Below are positions 25,929 to 35,033 of a DNA stretch of 47,771 bases, piece after piece. Within the stretch, counting starts at the first letter, position 1. Each line of letters begins with the position of its first letter. The translations under genes and the position numbers were made by a program. The DNA comes from Bacteroidetes bacterium HGW-Bacteroidetes-6 (GTDB lineage: Bacteria; Bacteroidota; Bacteroidia; Bacteroidales; DTU049), in contig PHDB01000025.1 in NCBI GenBank assembly GCA_002842495.1, positions 1 to 47,771 of the forward strand, read 5' to 3'. The notes beneath the pieces are model-generated. The model did not search any database. It had not been told where the DNA came from and saw only the letters and a list, made by a program, of their open reading frames with translations.

Positions 25929-26782
25929 TTGCATTAGTTGTGTTAGGTGGCGTTGCATTGGTTTTTGCAGCCATCATTTTCGGAGTCGAAAAGAAATTCA
26001 TTGTGGTGGAAGACCCTCGCATTGACCTTGTAGCCGAGAAGCTCCCGGGTGCCAATTGTGGTGGTTGCGGATTTGCGGGTTGCCGCAATTTTGCCGAAGC
26101 CATTGTTAAAAATGAAAGTCTCGAAGGCTTGTTTTGCCCTGTTGGAGGGAACGAATTGAGCGCCGAAGTAGCCGAAGTGATGGGGCTTGTTGCCGAAGCA
26201 AAGGCACCACAAGTGGCCGTAGTTCGTTGCCAGGGTAGTTATGCCAATTCGCCGGCAAAAACCGTTTTTGAAGGTGCAACCAGTTGTGCATATGCACACA
26301 TGCTTTATTCAGGCCCCGGAGGCTGCCCTAATGGCTGTCTCGGGCTTGGCGATTGTGTTACAAGCTGCGCATTCGATGCCATGTATATGGATAAAGAAAC
26401 AGGTCTACCGGTAATATTAGACGATGCATGTGTTTCGTGTGGTGCTTGTGTAAAAGCTTGTCCGCGTAGCATTATTGAATTGCGCAATAAAGGACCAAAA
26501 AGCAAACGCATCTATGTTTCTTGCGTCAACACCGAAAAAGGAGCTATAGCAAAGAAAAATTGTGTTGTAGCCTGTATTGGTTGCGGAAAATGTGTTAAAG
26601 TTTGTCCGCACGAAGCCATTGTACTTGAAAACAATTTGGCATATATTCATTCCGACAAATGTAAACTATGTCGTAAATGCGTGAGCGAATGTCCAACGGG
26701 TGCCATTGTGGAAATCAACTTTCCGGCCCGTAAGGCAGTAGCCGATGCTCCTAAAACCAACGAAGAAAATATAACTCAATAA
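25913..26782 (+). CDS. rnfB: Rnf complex subunit RnfB, iron-sulfur protein
   Basis: A 289-residue electron-transfer subunit of the Rnf complex, which couples ferredoxin:NAD oxidoreduction to Na+ or H+ transport. A membrane helix (about 3-25) is followed by the RnfB cluster motif GANCGGCGFAGC with a later Cys (LFCPVGG), then ferredoxin modules: CVSCGACVKACP, CIGCGKCVKVCP and CKLCRKCVSECP. A GGCPNGCLGLGDC segment lies between. The start is a GTG at 25913 giving MDPILIALVV; no ATG fits. It is the first gene of rnfBCDGEA. Confidence 0.93.
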   Translation: MDPILIALVVLGGVALVFAAIIFGVEKKFIVVEDPRIDLVAEKLPGANCGGCGFAGCRNFAEAIVKNESLEGLFCPVGGNELSAEVAEVMGLVAEAKAPQVAVVRCQGSYANSPAKTVFEGATSCAYAHMLYSGPGGCPNGCLGLGDCVTSCAFDAMYMDKETGLPVILDDACVSCGACVKACPRSIIELRNKGPKSKRIYVSCVNTEKGAIAKKNCVVACIGCGKCVKVCPHEAIVLENNLAYIHSDKCKLCRKCVSECPTGAIVEINFPARKAVADAPKTNEENITQ

Positions 26783-26787
26783 ATAGC

Positions 26788-26793
26788 AGGAGG
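26788..26793 (+). promoter_or_regulatory. Shine-Dalgarno site of rnfC
   Basis: AGGAGG lies 6 nt before the ATG at 26800. A full SD is unusual in Bacteroidota and fixes this start. Confidence 0.75.
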
Positions 26794-26799
26794 CCACAC

Positions 26800-28131
26800 A
26801 TGTTGAAGACGTTCAAAATGGGCGGTGTTCATCCCGAAGAAAACAAGTTTGCCGAAAATAGTCGTATTGAAACTATTGAAGCACCTGAACTGATGTATGT
26901 GATGCTCAATCAAAATCTGGGCGCGCCGTCAGTTGCAATTGTTAAAAAGGGCGACACAGTGAAAACCGGTCAGCTTATTGCCAAAGGCGAAGCATTTATT
27001 TCGGCCAACGTACATTCGCCGGTATCGGGAACTGTCGAAAAGGTCGATACCTGGGTTGATGCTTCGGGGTATCGTAAGCCAGTAATTATTATCAAAAAAG
27101 AGGGCGATGTCTGGGAAGATGGCATCGATACTTCCGATAATCTTGTAAAAGAAATCAGCGCCTCTAAAGAAGAGATAGTCGAAATAGTTAAAGCCAGCGG
27201 CATTGTCGGTCTGGGTGGAGCAACATTTCCTACTCACGTAAAATTGATGATTCCTCAAGGCAAGAAAGCCGAATATCTTATCATCAACGCTGTGGAATGC
27301 GAACCTTATCTTACTGCCGACCATCGAGTGATGCTCGAAAAAGGACACGAAATAATGATTGGCATTCAGGTTTTGATGAAAGCACTCGATGTAACCAAAG
27401 CTCTTATTGGAATTGAGAACAACAAGCCCGAAGCCATATCGCATCTAACTAAAATTGCATCGGCTTACTCTGGGATCACCGTTCAGGGACTCAAGGTAAA
27501 ATATCCGCAAGGAGCAGAAAAACAACTTATCAAAGCCCTAATCAATCGCGAGGTTCCCAGCGGAAAGCTTCCAATTGAGGTTGGTTGCGTTGTTCAAAAT
27601 GTGGGGACGGCACTTGCTGTTTACGAAGCAGTTCAGAAGCGCAAACCACTAATTGAAAGGGTGGTTACCGTAACAGGAAAAAATGTAAAAACCCCATCCA
27701 ATTTCATGGTGCGTGTGGGGACTCCCATTTCGCTGCTTCTCGAGAAAGCAGGTGGAATACCCGAAGATACTGGCAAAATTGTGAATGGTGGCCCCATGAT
27801 GGGAAAAGCTATTCCCAATACCGAAATCCCTGTAACCAAAGGAACCAGCGGCATTTTATTGATGACACAGAAAGAGGCTAAGCGGGTTAAAGAATACAAT
27901 TGTATTCGTTGCGGACGATGCACTACTGTTTGTCCTATGGGCCTTGAACCATTTTTGCTTGGGCTTGCCGGTGAAAACCTCAACTGGGAAATTGCAGAAA
28001 AAGAGCGCAGCATGGATTGCATTGAGTGTGGCTCGTGTCAGTACACCTGTCCTTCGGGTCGCCCCTTGCTCGACAATATTCGTCTCTGCAAATTGAAAGT
28101 GGGGCAGATAATCAGAAACAGAAACAAATAA
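26800..28131 (+). CDS. rnfC: Rnf complex subunit RnfC
   Basis: A 443-residue peripheral subunit that carries the NADH/FMN site and two 4Fe-4S clusters. N-terminal barrel-sandwich motif with FKMGGVHPEENK and ANVHSPVSGTVEK; NADH/FMN-binding loop GLGGATFPTHVK (about 137-148) and INAVECEPYLTADHR; SLBB region; then two cluster motifs CIRCGRCTTVCP and CIECGSCQYTCP near the C-terminus. The length fits short RnfC proteins without the alanine-rich proteobacterial tail. It sits 17 nt after rnfB. Confidence 0.95.
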   Translation: MLKTFKMGGVHPEENKFAENSRIETIEAPELMYVMLNQNLGAPSVAIVKKGDTVKTGQLIAKGEAFISANVHSPVSGTVEKVDTWVDASGYRKPVIIIKKEGDVWEDGIDTSDNLVKEISASKEEIVEIVKASGIVGLGGATFPTHVKLMIPQGKKAEYLIINAVECEPYLTADHRVMLEKGHEIMIGIQVLMKALDVTKALIGIENNKPEAISHLTKIASAYSGITVQGLKVKYPQGAEKQLIKALINREVPSGKLPIEVGCVVQNVGTALAVYEAVQKRKPLIERVVTVTGKNVKTPSNFMVRVGTPISLLLEKAGGIPEDTGKIVNGGPMMGKAIPNTEIPVTKGTSGILLMTQKEAKRVKEYNCIRCGRCTTVCPMGLEPFLLGLAGENLNWEIAEKERSMDCIECGSCQYTCPSGRPLLDNIRLCKLKVGQIIRNRNK

Positions 28132-28144
28132 GAATTTTATCAAT

Positions 28145-29134
28145 ATGAATATGCTGACCATTTCAGGATCTCCGCATGTGCACGCCCGTGGCGACGCAAG
28201 CAAAATCATGCGGATTGTAATTCTGGCCATGCTTCCTGCCATGGCGGGTTCTTTCTACCTGTTCGGGCTTGGTGCAGTGAAAGTGTTTTTAGTTTCAGTG
28301 CTTTCCTGTATCGTTTTCGAATTCCTGATTCAGAAGTATCTCCTTAAAGGCAAATCTACCATCGGCGATGGCTCCGCCATCATTACCGGAATGTTGCTGG
28401 CATTCAATGTCCCAAGTAGCTTACCAATCTGGATAATGATTATTGGAGCTTTGGTTGCCATTGGTGTTGGAAAAATGTCGTTTGGCGGTTTAGGCAAAAA
28501 CCCTTTCAACCCAGCATTGGTTGGGCGTGTTTTTCTGCTTATTTCATGGCCAGTACAAATGACATCGTGGCCCAAACCGCTCTCGAGTGCCAGTGGTCTT
28601 ACAGATGTTATAACTGGACCTACACCTCTTGGTATTTTAAAAGAGAGCGACGGATTTGCACAAGCCATGAGTAACACCAATATGCCCGACTACGTCAATA
28701 TGCTCTGGGGAAATATGGGCGGCTCGGTTGGTGAAGTATCGGCTATTCTCCTTCTTTTAGGAGCAATCGTCATGTTGGCCACCCGTGTAATCACCTGGCA
28801 TATTCCTGTATCGTTTTTGGCAGGTGCTGTTTTGTTCTCAGGTGCATTGTGGCTGAACGACCCAACTTATTATGCCGATCCGGTCTTTCATCTTCTCACA
28901 GGGGGTATGATGCTTGGTGTTTTCTTTATGGCTACCGACATGGTAACATCTCCCATGAATCCCGTTGGAATGCTTATTTTCGGTTTCATGTGTGGTTTGC
29001 TCACTATTCTGATTCGCGTTTTTGGGGCCTACCCAGAAGGCGTTTCGTTTGCAATTCTCATTATGAATGCATTTGTTCCGCTTTTAAATAAAATCAAACC
29101 CAAAAGATTCGGGGAGGTAGTGAATAATGGCTAA
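28145..29134 (+). CDS. rnfD: Rnf complex subunit RnfD
   Basis: A 329-residue integral membrane subunit with about nine to ten helices. It carries a covalently bound FMN on a threonine; the corresponding motif here is DVITGPTPLG (about 157-166). GDGSAIITGMLLAFNVPSS and GGLGKNPFNPALVGR are standard RnfD/NqrB motifs. It lies 13 nt after rnfC and overlaps rnfG by 8 nt. Confidence 0.95.
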   Translation: MNMLTISGSPHVHARGDASKIMRIVILAMLPAMAGSFYLFGLGAVKVFLVSVLSCIVFEFLIQKYLLKGKSTIGDGSAIITGMLLAFNVPSSLPIWIMIIGALVAIGVGKMSFGGLGKNPFNPALVGRVFLLISWPVQMTSWPKPLSSASGLTDVITGPTPLGILKESDGFAQAMSNTNMPDYVNMLWGNMGGSVGEVSAILLLLGAIVMLATRVITWHIPVSFLAGAVLFSGALWLNDPTYYADPVFHLLTGGMMLGVFFMATDMVTSPMNPVGMLIFGFMCGLLTILIRVFGAYPEGVSFAILIMNAFVPLLNKIKPKRFGEVVNNG

Positions 29135-29696
29135 GAAAAAAAATTCCCTATTCAACATGACATCGACCCTGCTGCTCATTTCGGGAGTTGCAGCGTTGGC
29201 ATTGGCCTGGGTTAACTCCATGACAATGGGTCCGATTGCTGAAGCAGAAAAGCAAAAAATAGAGACTGCCATCAAGGAAGTTCTTCCCGAATTCGATCAA
29301 CTTGTGACTGGAACAGTAAAAAGCTTCGATTCGGACGACAGCCTCACTGTTTATTATGGAATGAAAGGCGATGATACTACTGGTATTGCTGTTGAAACAT
29401 ACACCAAAAAAGGTTTCTCGGGATTATTCACCATCATGGTCGGATTCCTGCCCGATGGAACTATCAACAACACCAAAGTGTTATCGCATGCCGAAACACC
29501 AGGTCTGGGAAGCAAAATGTCCGACGATAAATTCAAAAATCAGTTTGCCGGCAAAAACCCAACTGAATATAAACTGGTTGTAAAAAAAGACGGCGGCGAT
29601 GTTGATGCAATTACCGCATCTACCATAACAAGTCGTGCATTCTGCGATGGCGTCGATCGTGCATATAAGTCAATCTGGAAAGGAGGCAACGAATGA
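29127..29696 (+). CDS. rnfG: Rnf complex subunit RnfG
   Basis: A 189-residue subunit with one N-terminal membrane helix (about 12-31) and a periplasmic FMN-binding domain. The FMN is attached to a threonine in the motif [13 protein letters not shown] (about 163-175), a variant of the usual S/T-G-A-T. The conserved loop [12 protein letters not shown] is present. It overlaps rnfD by 8 nt and rnfE by 4 nt (ATGA). Confidence 0.94.
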   Translation: MAKKKNSLFNMTSTLLLISGVAALALAWVNSMTMGPIAEAEKQKIETAIKEVLPEFDQLVTGTVKSFDSDDSLTVYYGMKGDDTTGIAVETYTKKGFSGLFTIMVGFLPDGTINNTKVLSHAETPGLGSKMSDDKFKNQFAGKNPTEYKLVVKKDGGDVDAITASTITSRAFCDGVDRAYKSIWKGGNE

Positions 29697-30280
29697 ATCA
29701 GTGGAAAAACTTTACCAAAGGCTTTATCAAGGAAAATCCCGTTTTGGTGCTTTTGCTGGGTATGTGCCCAACGCTGGGTGTTACAACCTCTGCAATCAAT
29801 GGAATCGGAATGGGACTTGCAACAACATTTGTGCTTATAATGTCGAATGTTATTATTTCTTTGATCAAAAACTTCATTCCATCATCGGTGCGTATTCCTT
29901 CTTTTATTGTTGTAATTGCATCGTTTGTAACTATTGTTGACCTAAGCATGAAAGCTTATGTACCTGCATTGCATGCTCAGCTTGGTCTCTTCATCCCTCT
30001 TATTGTGGTAAACTGCATTGTTCTTGGTCGCGCCGAAGCATTTGCATCGAAAAACAATGTATTCAGCTCAATGATTGACGGTGTAAGTATGGGTCTTGGC
30101 TTTACATTCGCATTAGGCCTTTTAGGTTCTATCCGCGAAGTATTAGGCAGTGGTTCTATATTTAATTTCAAGTTCATTCCTGCCGAAATGGACGGAATTC
30201 TTGTTTTTGTTCTTGCTCCAGGAGCTTTTATTGCATTGGGTTATCTCATTGCCATCATCAACAGTCTTAAAAAACAATAA
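29693..30280 (+). CDS. rnfE: Rnf complex subunit RnfE
   Basis: A 195-residue membrane protein with six helices, paired with RnfA to form the membrane core that holds a cluster or carries ions. Typical text: [20 protein letters not shown] with the conserved Cys (about 25), [17 protein letters not shown] with a second conserved Cys (about 108) and [21 protein letters not shown]. The ATG overlaps the rnfG stop. Confidence 0.95.
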   Translation: MNQWKNFTKGFIKENPVLVLLLGMCPTLGVTTSAINGIGMGLATTFVLIMSNVIISLIKNFIPSSVRIPSFIVVIASFVTIVDLSMKAYVPALHAQLGLFIPLIVVNCIVLGRAEAFASKNNVFSSMIDGVSMGLGFTFALGLLGSIREVLGSGSIFNFKFIPAEMDGILVFVLAPGAFIALGYLIAIINSLKKQ

Positions 30281-30292
30281 ACCACAACTTTT

Positions 30293-30865
30293 ATGGAATA
30301 CATTGTTTTAGTAATATCGGCCATATTTGTCTCCAACATCATTTTTGCGCAGTTTTTGGGTGTTTGTCCTTTTTTAGGGGTATCTAAAAAGATTTCAACT
30401 GCTGTGGGTATGGGTGGAGCCGTTGTGTTTGTAATGACACTTGCTACATTAGTCACCTATCTTGTTCAGGTGTATCTTCTCAATCCAAATGGACTGCAGT
30501 ATTTGCAGACCATCGTTTTTATTCTTGTGATAGCTTCGTTGGTGCAGATGGTTGAGATTATTCTGAAAAAGATTTCTCCTCCGTTGTATCAGGCATTGGG
30601 AATCTTCCTGCCACTTATCACTACCAACTGCGCTGTATTGGGTGTTGCCATTATGGTAATTACCAAAGAGTTCAATTTGGGAGAAGCATTGGTGTTTGCT
30701 GTATCAACTGCCGTTGGCTTCACTTTGGCATTGGTTATTTTTGCAGGTATCCGCGAACAACTCGAACTCATGGGCGTTCCTAAAGGAATGCGCGGTGTTC
30801 CAATTGCATTGGTTGTTGCCGGCATTCTTTCGCTCGCATTCATGGGCTTTGCCAATATGGTTTAA
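30293..30865 (+). CDS. rnfA: Rnf complex subunit RnfA
   Basis: A 190-residue six-helix protein homologous to RnfE and NqrE. Signatures: NIIFAQFLGVCPFLGVSKK (conserved Cys about 25), LITTNCAVLGVAI (conserved Cys about 107) and GFTLALVIFAGIREQLELMGVPKGMRG. It is the last gene of the operon, 12 nt after rnfE, with a terminator 30 nt further on. Confidence 0.96.
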   Translation: MEYIVLVISAIFVSNIIFAQFLGVCPFLGVSKKISTAVGMGGAVVFVMTLATLVTYLVQVYLLNPNGLQYLQTIVFILVIASLVQMVEIILKKISPPLYQALGIFLPLITTNCAVLGVAIMVITKEFNLGEALVFAVSTAVGFTLALVIFAGIREQLELMGVPKGMRGVPIALVVAGILSLAFMGFANMV

Positions 30866-30894
30866 GCATCAAAAATACTTCTGGATTTTAGTTG

Positions 30895-30928
30895 CAATCT
30901 CTTTTCTTAGGAAAGGAGATTGTTTTTT
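30895..30928 (+). terminator. Rho-independent terminator of the rnf operon
   Basis: CAATCTCTTTTC (30895-30906) pairs with GAAAGGAGATTG (30911-30922), with one U-G pair and a TTAG loop. TTTTTT follows. Strong intrinsic terminator. Confidence 0.92.
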
Positions 30929-31019
30929 ATGGCTCAATTTTTGTGAACCGGCAACGGTTTTACAGATCGCACCATTCCATATCAAACCAGTTGTGAATTT
31001 ACTTTTCAAATTTCAGCCT

Positions 31020-32063
31020 ATGAAAAAGCTCAACATTCTATTGTCCTTGCTTATACTTATTTTGGCTGCATCGTGTGCAAAAAACATGCTTACCATGTCG
31101 GTAACTGTTCCGGCTCCCGTAACCATTGCGCCCGAACTCAAAAAAGCAGGTATCATTAATCGTTGCAAGCCTACCGACAAAGGAAAAATGTTCGACGATA
31201 TCGACAAAGTGCTTTCAGCCGAAGGGAAAAATCTCGATCGCGACGGAGCCAAACTGGCGCTGACAGGAGTTTATGACGCTTTATCGGGCTTCAACCGATT
31301 CGATGCAGTGAAACAAATTGGCGATAGTTTTCCAGGTAGCCCAAGTGCAAACGTATTTCCTGCTCAACTCGACTGGGCTACAATCGACTCTATTTGCAAA
31401 AAAAACGATGTGGAAATTATTTTTGCGCTAGAGTTTTACGATACCGATTCGAAAATTGATTACAGCACTGTTACCAAACAAATGACCAATCCTTTAGGGC
31501 TGAACATTCCGGTAATCGAACATCATGCAACAATAACAACCGTTATAAAAACTGGCTGGAGAATTTACGAACCTGCATCGAGAATTGTATCAGATGAATT
31601 CATCTTGAGCGAAGTTGTGGTTTCAGAAGGTGCGGGAATCAATCCGCTGGTTGCAGTTGGTGCCATTTCGGGACGCAAAGAAGCGGTGAATCAAGCAAGC
31701 AGAACAATTGGGCAACACTATGCAGCACGCATTATGCCTTACTGGATTCGTGTTAGCCGCGAATACTTTGTACGTGGCAGCAGCGATTTTAAAATTGCCA
31801 AGCGCCGTGCACAAGTTGGCGATTGGGATGGAGCCGCTGAACTTTGGAATCGACAAACCACCAATCCTAAACGCAAAGCTGCTGGCCGTGCTTGCTACAA
31901 CATGGGTATTTCGTGCGAAATTAATGGAGACCTTGATGGAGCTTACAACTGGGTTTCAAAATCGTATACCGACTACAAAACCCGGGCAGCACGCGACTAT
32001 CTCAGAATATTGAAATACAGAATTGCACAACGCGACGAATTGAAATATCAAAGAGGAGAATGA
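31020..32063 (+). CDS. DUF6340-type lipoprotein with TPR-like C-terminus
   Basis: A 347-residue outer-envelope lipoprotein of unknown function. Type II signal peptide LLSLLILILAASC, with the Cys at about 19. The mature start (MSVTVPAPVTIAPELKKAGIINR) resembles the Bacteroidota family I know as DUF6340. A middle domain (WRIYEPASRIVSDEF) is followed by helical TPR-like text AGRACYNMGISCEINGDLD near 300-320. The frame is open far upstream into rnfA, but only the ATG at 31020 gives a signal peptide. It precedes a group of poorly characterised envelope genes. Confidence 0.75.
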   Translation: MKKLNILLSLLILILAASCAKNMLTMSVTVPAPVTIAPELKKAGIINRCKPTDKGKMFDDIDKVLSAEGKNLDRDGAKLALTGVYDALSGFNRFDAVKQIGDSFPGSPSANVFPAQLDWATIDSICKKNDVEIIFALEFYDTDSKIDYSTVTKQMTNPLGLNIPVIEHHATITTVIKTGWRIYEPASRIVSDEFILSEVVVSEGAGINPLVAVGAISGRKEAVNQASRTIGQHYAARIMPYWIRVSREYFVRGSSDFKIAKRRAQVGDWDGAAELWNRQTTNPKRKAAGRACYNMGISCEINGDLDGAYNWVSKSYTDYKTRAARDYLRILKYRIAQRDELKYQRGE

Positions 32064-32072
32064 TTTTTTTTA

Positions 32073-32080
32073 TATTTTTG
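32073..32080 (+). promoter_or_regulatory. -7 element before the 175-residue membrane-anchored protein
   Basis: TATTTTTG matches TAnnTTTG, leader about 14 nt. No TTTG at standard -33 spacing. Confidence 0.5.
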
Positions 32081-32098
32081 CCTTAAATCAAAAACAAT

Positions 32099-32626
32099 AT
32101 GGAACTCGCGCTTGATCTTGCTAAAATTTTATTACCTGCCGTAATGGTTTTTCTGACTGCATTTTTTGTTTTGAAAAGCTATTTGGAAAATGAGCAAAAG
32201 AAAAAAATGATCGAAGCGAGATTCGAGCATAAGCGGATTGCCCTGCCCATTCGTTTACAGGCCTACGAACGACTGGCTTTGTTTCTCGAACGAATCAACC
32301 CCGAAAATATCATTATGCGGCTCAATCGTCCCGAAATGACCGCTCATCAACTACAAGCTGAACTGGTTCAGCATGTACGTATTGAATACGAACACAACCT
32401 TTCCCAACAGGTTTATGTAAGCAATCAGGCATGGGATATGCTAAAAAACGCCAAAGAAGATATTATCCGCATCATTAATACTGCTGGCTCGCGTATGAAC
32501 GAAAACGCAACTTCCATTGACCTAAGCACAACCATTTTCGAAGAAGCTTTGCGGGAAAAGAACAGTTTGCTAAACAATGCTCTTATTTTTCTCAAAAACG
32601 AAGGTCGCCAGTATCTCGAAATATAA
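32099..32626 (+). CDS. Membrane-anchored helical protein of unknown function (175 aa)
   Basis: One N-terminal membrane helix (about 7-27, ILLPAVMVFLTAFFVLKSY) followed by a wholly helical, charged cytoplasmic part, including ARFEHKRIALPIRLQAYERL and RPEMTAHQLQAELVQH. The pattern of IRLQAYERLALFLERINPE recurs in Bacteroidota hypothetical proteins of this size; I cannot give a function. It has its own -7 element and is followed 33 nt later by the hydrolase gene. Confidence 0.7.
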   Translation: MELALDLAKILLPAVMVFLTAFFVLKSYLENEQKKKMIEARFEHKRIALPIRLQAYERLALFLERINPENIIMRLNRPEMTAHQLQAELVQHVRIEYEHNLSQQVYVSNQAWDMLKNAKEDIIRIINTAGSRMNENATSIDLSTTIFEEALREKNSLLNNALIFLKNEGRQYLEI

Positions 32627-32659
32627 AATTCCCTATCTTAGCAACTCAAATTCAGCATC

Positions 32660-33475
32660 ATGAAAGTATTTATTGTTTTGTTTCTTTTGATCAACTCATT
32701 GGCTGCAATGGCCCTGAATCCTTCACGGACCTATGCAGTAAAACCTTCGGACTACGGTCTCAACTATGAAGAAGTGACCCTTAAAACGTCAGACGATATG
32801 AATCTGAAAGCCTGGTTGTTTAAGCCTTCGGAGGTTTCCTACAAAATGATTATTCTTAGCGACGATGGCGATGGCAATATGGCCGATCTGATTGAAGTTG
32901 CCACCAATTTTGTTTCGCTGGGCTACAATGTTCTTACTTACGATTATCGTGGTTATGGAGAAAGCGACGAATTCAACATCAATCCTAAGTTCTATATTTA
33001 TAGTCAGTTCGAAAAAGACCTGAATGCTGCCATAGACTATGTAAAAAAATATCACTCGAAATGTCGCACTGTCAATTTATATGGACAGGGACTTGGAGCT
33101 TCTTTGTCGTTGGCCATTGGCGCTGTTCGTTGCAGTGAAATATCGAAAATCATTGCCGATTCGCCCTATTCAACCCTCGACGATGTTCAGAAAGCCATCA
33201 AAACTGCTACTGGAAACGATGTTTTGTTACCTTTGGGATTCGATAAAAATTTACTTGAGCCTTTTTATTCACTCGAAGCCAAGGGAGCAAGCCTTAACGG
33301 CATTCTGATTATCTACGGAAAAAACGACGTGGTTTACAACGACGATATGGTGAAAAAAATTGCTAAAATCAGAGGAAATATAACCAGTACCTACGTTGTA
33401 AAAAATGCAGATCATCTTACCACTTTTTCAACCGATAAAGACGAGTATTTCAAGCAAGTGAAGGCATTTTTATAG
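32660..33475 (+). CDS. Secreted alpha/beta-hydrolase fold protein lacking the nucleophile serine
   Basis: A 271-residue protein with a signal peptide (ending LAAMA) and an alpha/beta-hydrolase fold. VLTYDYRGYGESDEF matches the strand-4 region and YGKNDVVYND the acid loop. ADHLTTF near 262 supplies the catalytic His. The nucleophile elbow, normally G-x-S-x-G, reads LYGQGLGASLSL (about 138-149): Gly replaces Ser (codons GGA CAG GGA CTT GGA). The frame is intact and otherwise well conserved, so this looks like a non-hydrolytic relative rather than a decayed gene. A nearby Ser (three residues on) is unlikely to substitute. Confidence 0.75.
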   Translation: MKVFIVLFLLINSLAAMALNPSRTYAVKPSDYGLNYEEVTLKTSDDMNLKAWLFKPSEVSYKMIILSDDGDGNMADLIEVATNFVSLGYNVLTYDYRGYGESDEFNINPKFYIYSQFEKDLNAAIDYVKKYHSKCRTVNLYGQGLGASLSLAIGAVRCSEISKIIADSPYSTLDDVQKAIKTATGNDVLLPLGFDKNLLEPFYSLEAKGASLNGILIIYGKNDVVYNDDMVKKIAKIRGNITSTYVVKNADHLTTFSTDKDEYFKQVKAFL

Positions 33476-33490
33476 CCTTTACAGCAAAAC

Positions 33491-34549
33491 ATGTTCAAAT
33501 CGTTACTGATAGTTGTTGCCATTTGCTACGCCAGCACAGTTTTGGCAGAAGATTCTATTGTCTTTTGCAACAAAAATACCAGCAGTAATAAAAAGAAAGC
33601 AGACCTCACCTATGGCTATCTGTTTTTTTGTAAAACCCGGAGTCAAAAAAAATCTTTTTCCTGCAATCTTAGAGCTTATAATATATCTGATGGTATTGTC
33701 AATGAATCAGCTAACGACACATTACAGCCATTGCTAAAAAAATGGCAGGTGAATTCATTTGCAACCTGCTACTATGCTGGGTCGCTCACCGGATTATACT
33801 TTTTATGGTATGCCGATTACTCCTCAGGAGCTTTCCATTTTTTCAACGACAGCCGGGAATGGAAAGGCATGGATAAATTTGGGCACACGATCACAACATT
33901 TCATGTTGCACGTATTCAAAGCGAACTATATCAATCAGCAGGATATAATCAAAGAAAATCGGCATGTATTGGTGCCATTTGCTCGTTTAGCTATATGACG
34001 TTGATTGAAGTAATGGATGGGTTTTCGGAAGGCTGGGGCTTTTCGGTGAGTGACTGGGCTGCCGATGGTTTAGGTCTGTCGTTGTTTGCACTGAACGAGC
34101 TAAGTGGTCGCGACAATTTACTCACGCTGAAGTTTTCGTCGGCGCCAACAAATTATGCACAATACAATCCCGAATTGCTCGGGAAAAATTGGTTGCAAAG
34201 TACGCTAAAAGACTACAACGGACAAACCTATTGGCTTAGTTTGAATATTGCCGAATGCCTTAAACAGGGCAACAGCTTTCCGGGATGGCTCAACATGGCT
34301 GTTGGTTACGGTGCCAATGGTATGATTGGCGCCGAAGACAATCCGGCTGAAGTGAACGGCAAAGCAGTGCCATATTTCGAACGCTACAATCAGTTTTACT
34401 TATCGCCCGATATCGACTTCAGTAAAATAAAAGTAAATGGCCGAGGCTGGAAATTGCTTCTATCATCGCTCAATTTCATCAAATTCCCGGCGCCTGCACT
34501 CGAATGGAACAACAGCAATGGCATGAAGTTTCATTTTTTGTATTTTTGA
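33491..34549 (+). CDS. DUF2279 family envelope protein
   Basis: A 352-residue protein with a signal peptide (MFKSLLIVVAICYASTVLA). The central region has the DUF2279 (YfiM-like) hallmarks REWKGMDKFGHTITTF and MDGFSEGWGFSVSDWAADGLG, with membrane-like stretches around them. The C-terminal part (AVGYGANGMIGAEDNP) is typical of Bacteroidota members. Function unknown; probably outer envelope. It lies 15 nt after the hydrolase gene and is likely co-transcribed. Its last codons overlap a TATTTTTG box (34541-34548) that may serve the next gene. Confidence 0.78.
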   Translation: MFKSLLIVVAICYASTVLAEDSIVFCNKNTSSNKKKADLTYGYLFFCKTRSQKKSFSCNLRAYNISDGIVNESANDTLQPLLKKWQVNSFATCYYAGSLTGLYFLWYADYSSGAFHFFNDSREWKGMDKFGHTITTFHVARIQSELYQSAGYNQRKSACIGAICSFSYMTLIEVMDGFSEGWGFSVSDWAADGLGLSLFALNELSGRDNLLTLKFSSAPTNYAQYNPELLGKNWLQSTLKDYNGQTYWLSLNIAECLKQGNSFPGWLNMAVGYGANGMIGAEDNPAEVNGKAVPYFERYNQFYLSPDIDFSKIKVNGRGWKLLLSSLNFIKFPAPALEWNNSNGMKFHFLYF

Positions 34550-34577
34550 CAAAAAATTAATCCTTCAGTAAATACAA

Positions 34578-34997
34578 ATGAAAACAATCCTCAGCTCAAT
34601 CTTGGTCATCATTCTTCTATCGAGTGGAGTGTTATCAGCTCAAAGCGATACAGTAAAACAAGCTTCGGATACCAAGGAGGTTTTTAATCTGGTTGAGATA
34701 CAACCTGAATTTCCAGGAGGCATAGATTCATTGATGCGGTATCTTGGGAGTAATATTAGATACCCCATTAAAGCCAGAAAGAAGAATATCGAGGGAAGTG
34801 TGTTTATTTCATTTATTGTTGAAATTGACGGATCCATTTCAAATGTGAAGTGCCTAAGAGGAATTGGTGGCGGTTGCGATGAAGAAGCAATACGTGTTGT
34901 AAGTGCAATGCCCAACTGGGAGCCGGGCTATCAAAGAGGGAAACCTGTTAGGGTTCAGTTTAATCTGCCTATACGTTTTGTGTTATCGGATGATTAA
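34578..34997 (+). CDS. TonB C-terminal-domain protein without anchor (first of a pair)
   Basis: A 139-residue secreted protein: signal peptide (to about 21, VLSAQ) followed almost at once by a TonB C-terminal domain (about 40-136). Signatures: QPEFPGGIDSLMRYLGSNIRYP, GSVFISFIVEIDGSISNVK, CDEEAIRVVSAMPNWEPG and VRVQFNLPIRF. A true TonB has an uncleaved inner-membrane helix and a long Pro-rich linker; both are missing, so it may be periplasmic and not able to transmit proton motive force alone. Tandem with a close relative 36 nt downstream. Confidence 0.82.
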   Translation: MKTILSSILVIILLSSGVLSAQSDTVKQASDTKEVFNLVEIQPEFPGGIDSLMRYLGSNIRYPIKARKKNIEGSVFISFIVEIDGSISNVKCLRGIGGGCDEEAIRVVSAMPNWEPGYQRGKPVRVQFNLPIRFVLSDD

Positions 34998-35033
34998 CTC
35001 CTTGAGTGATGCATAACTCTCTAATCATCAAAG

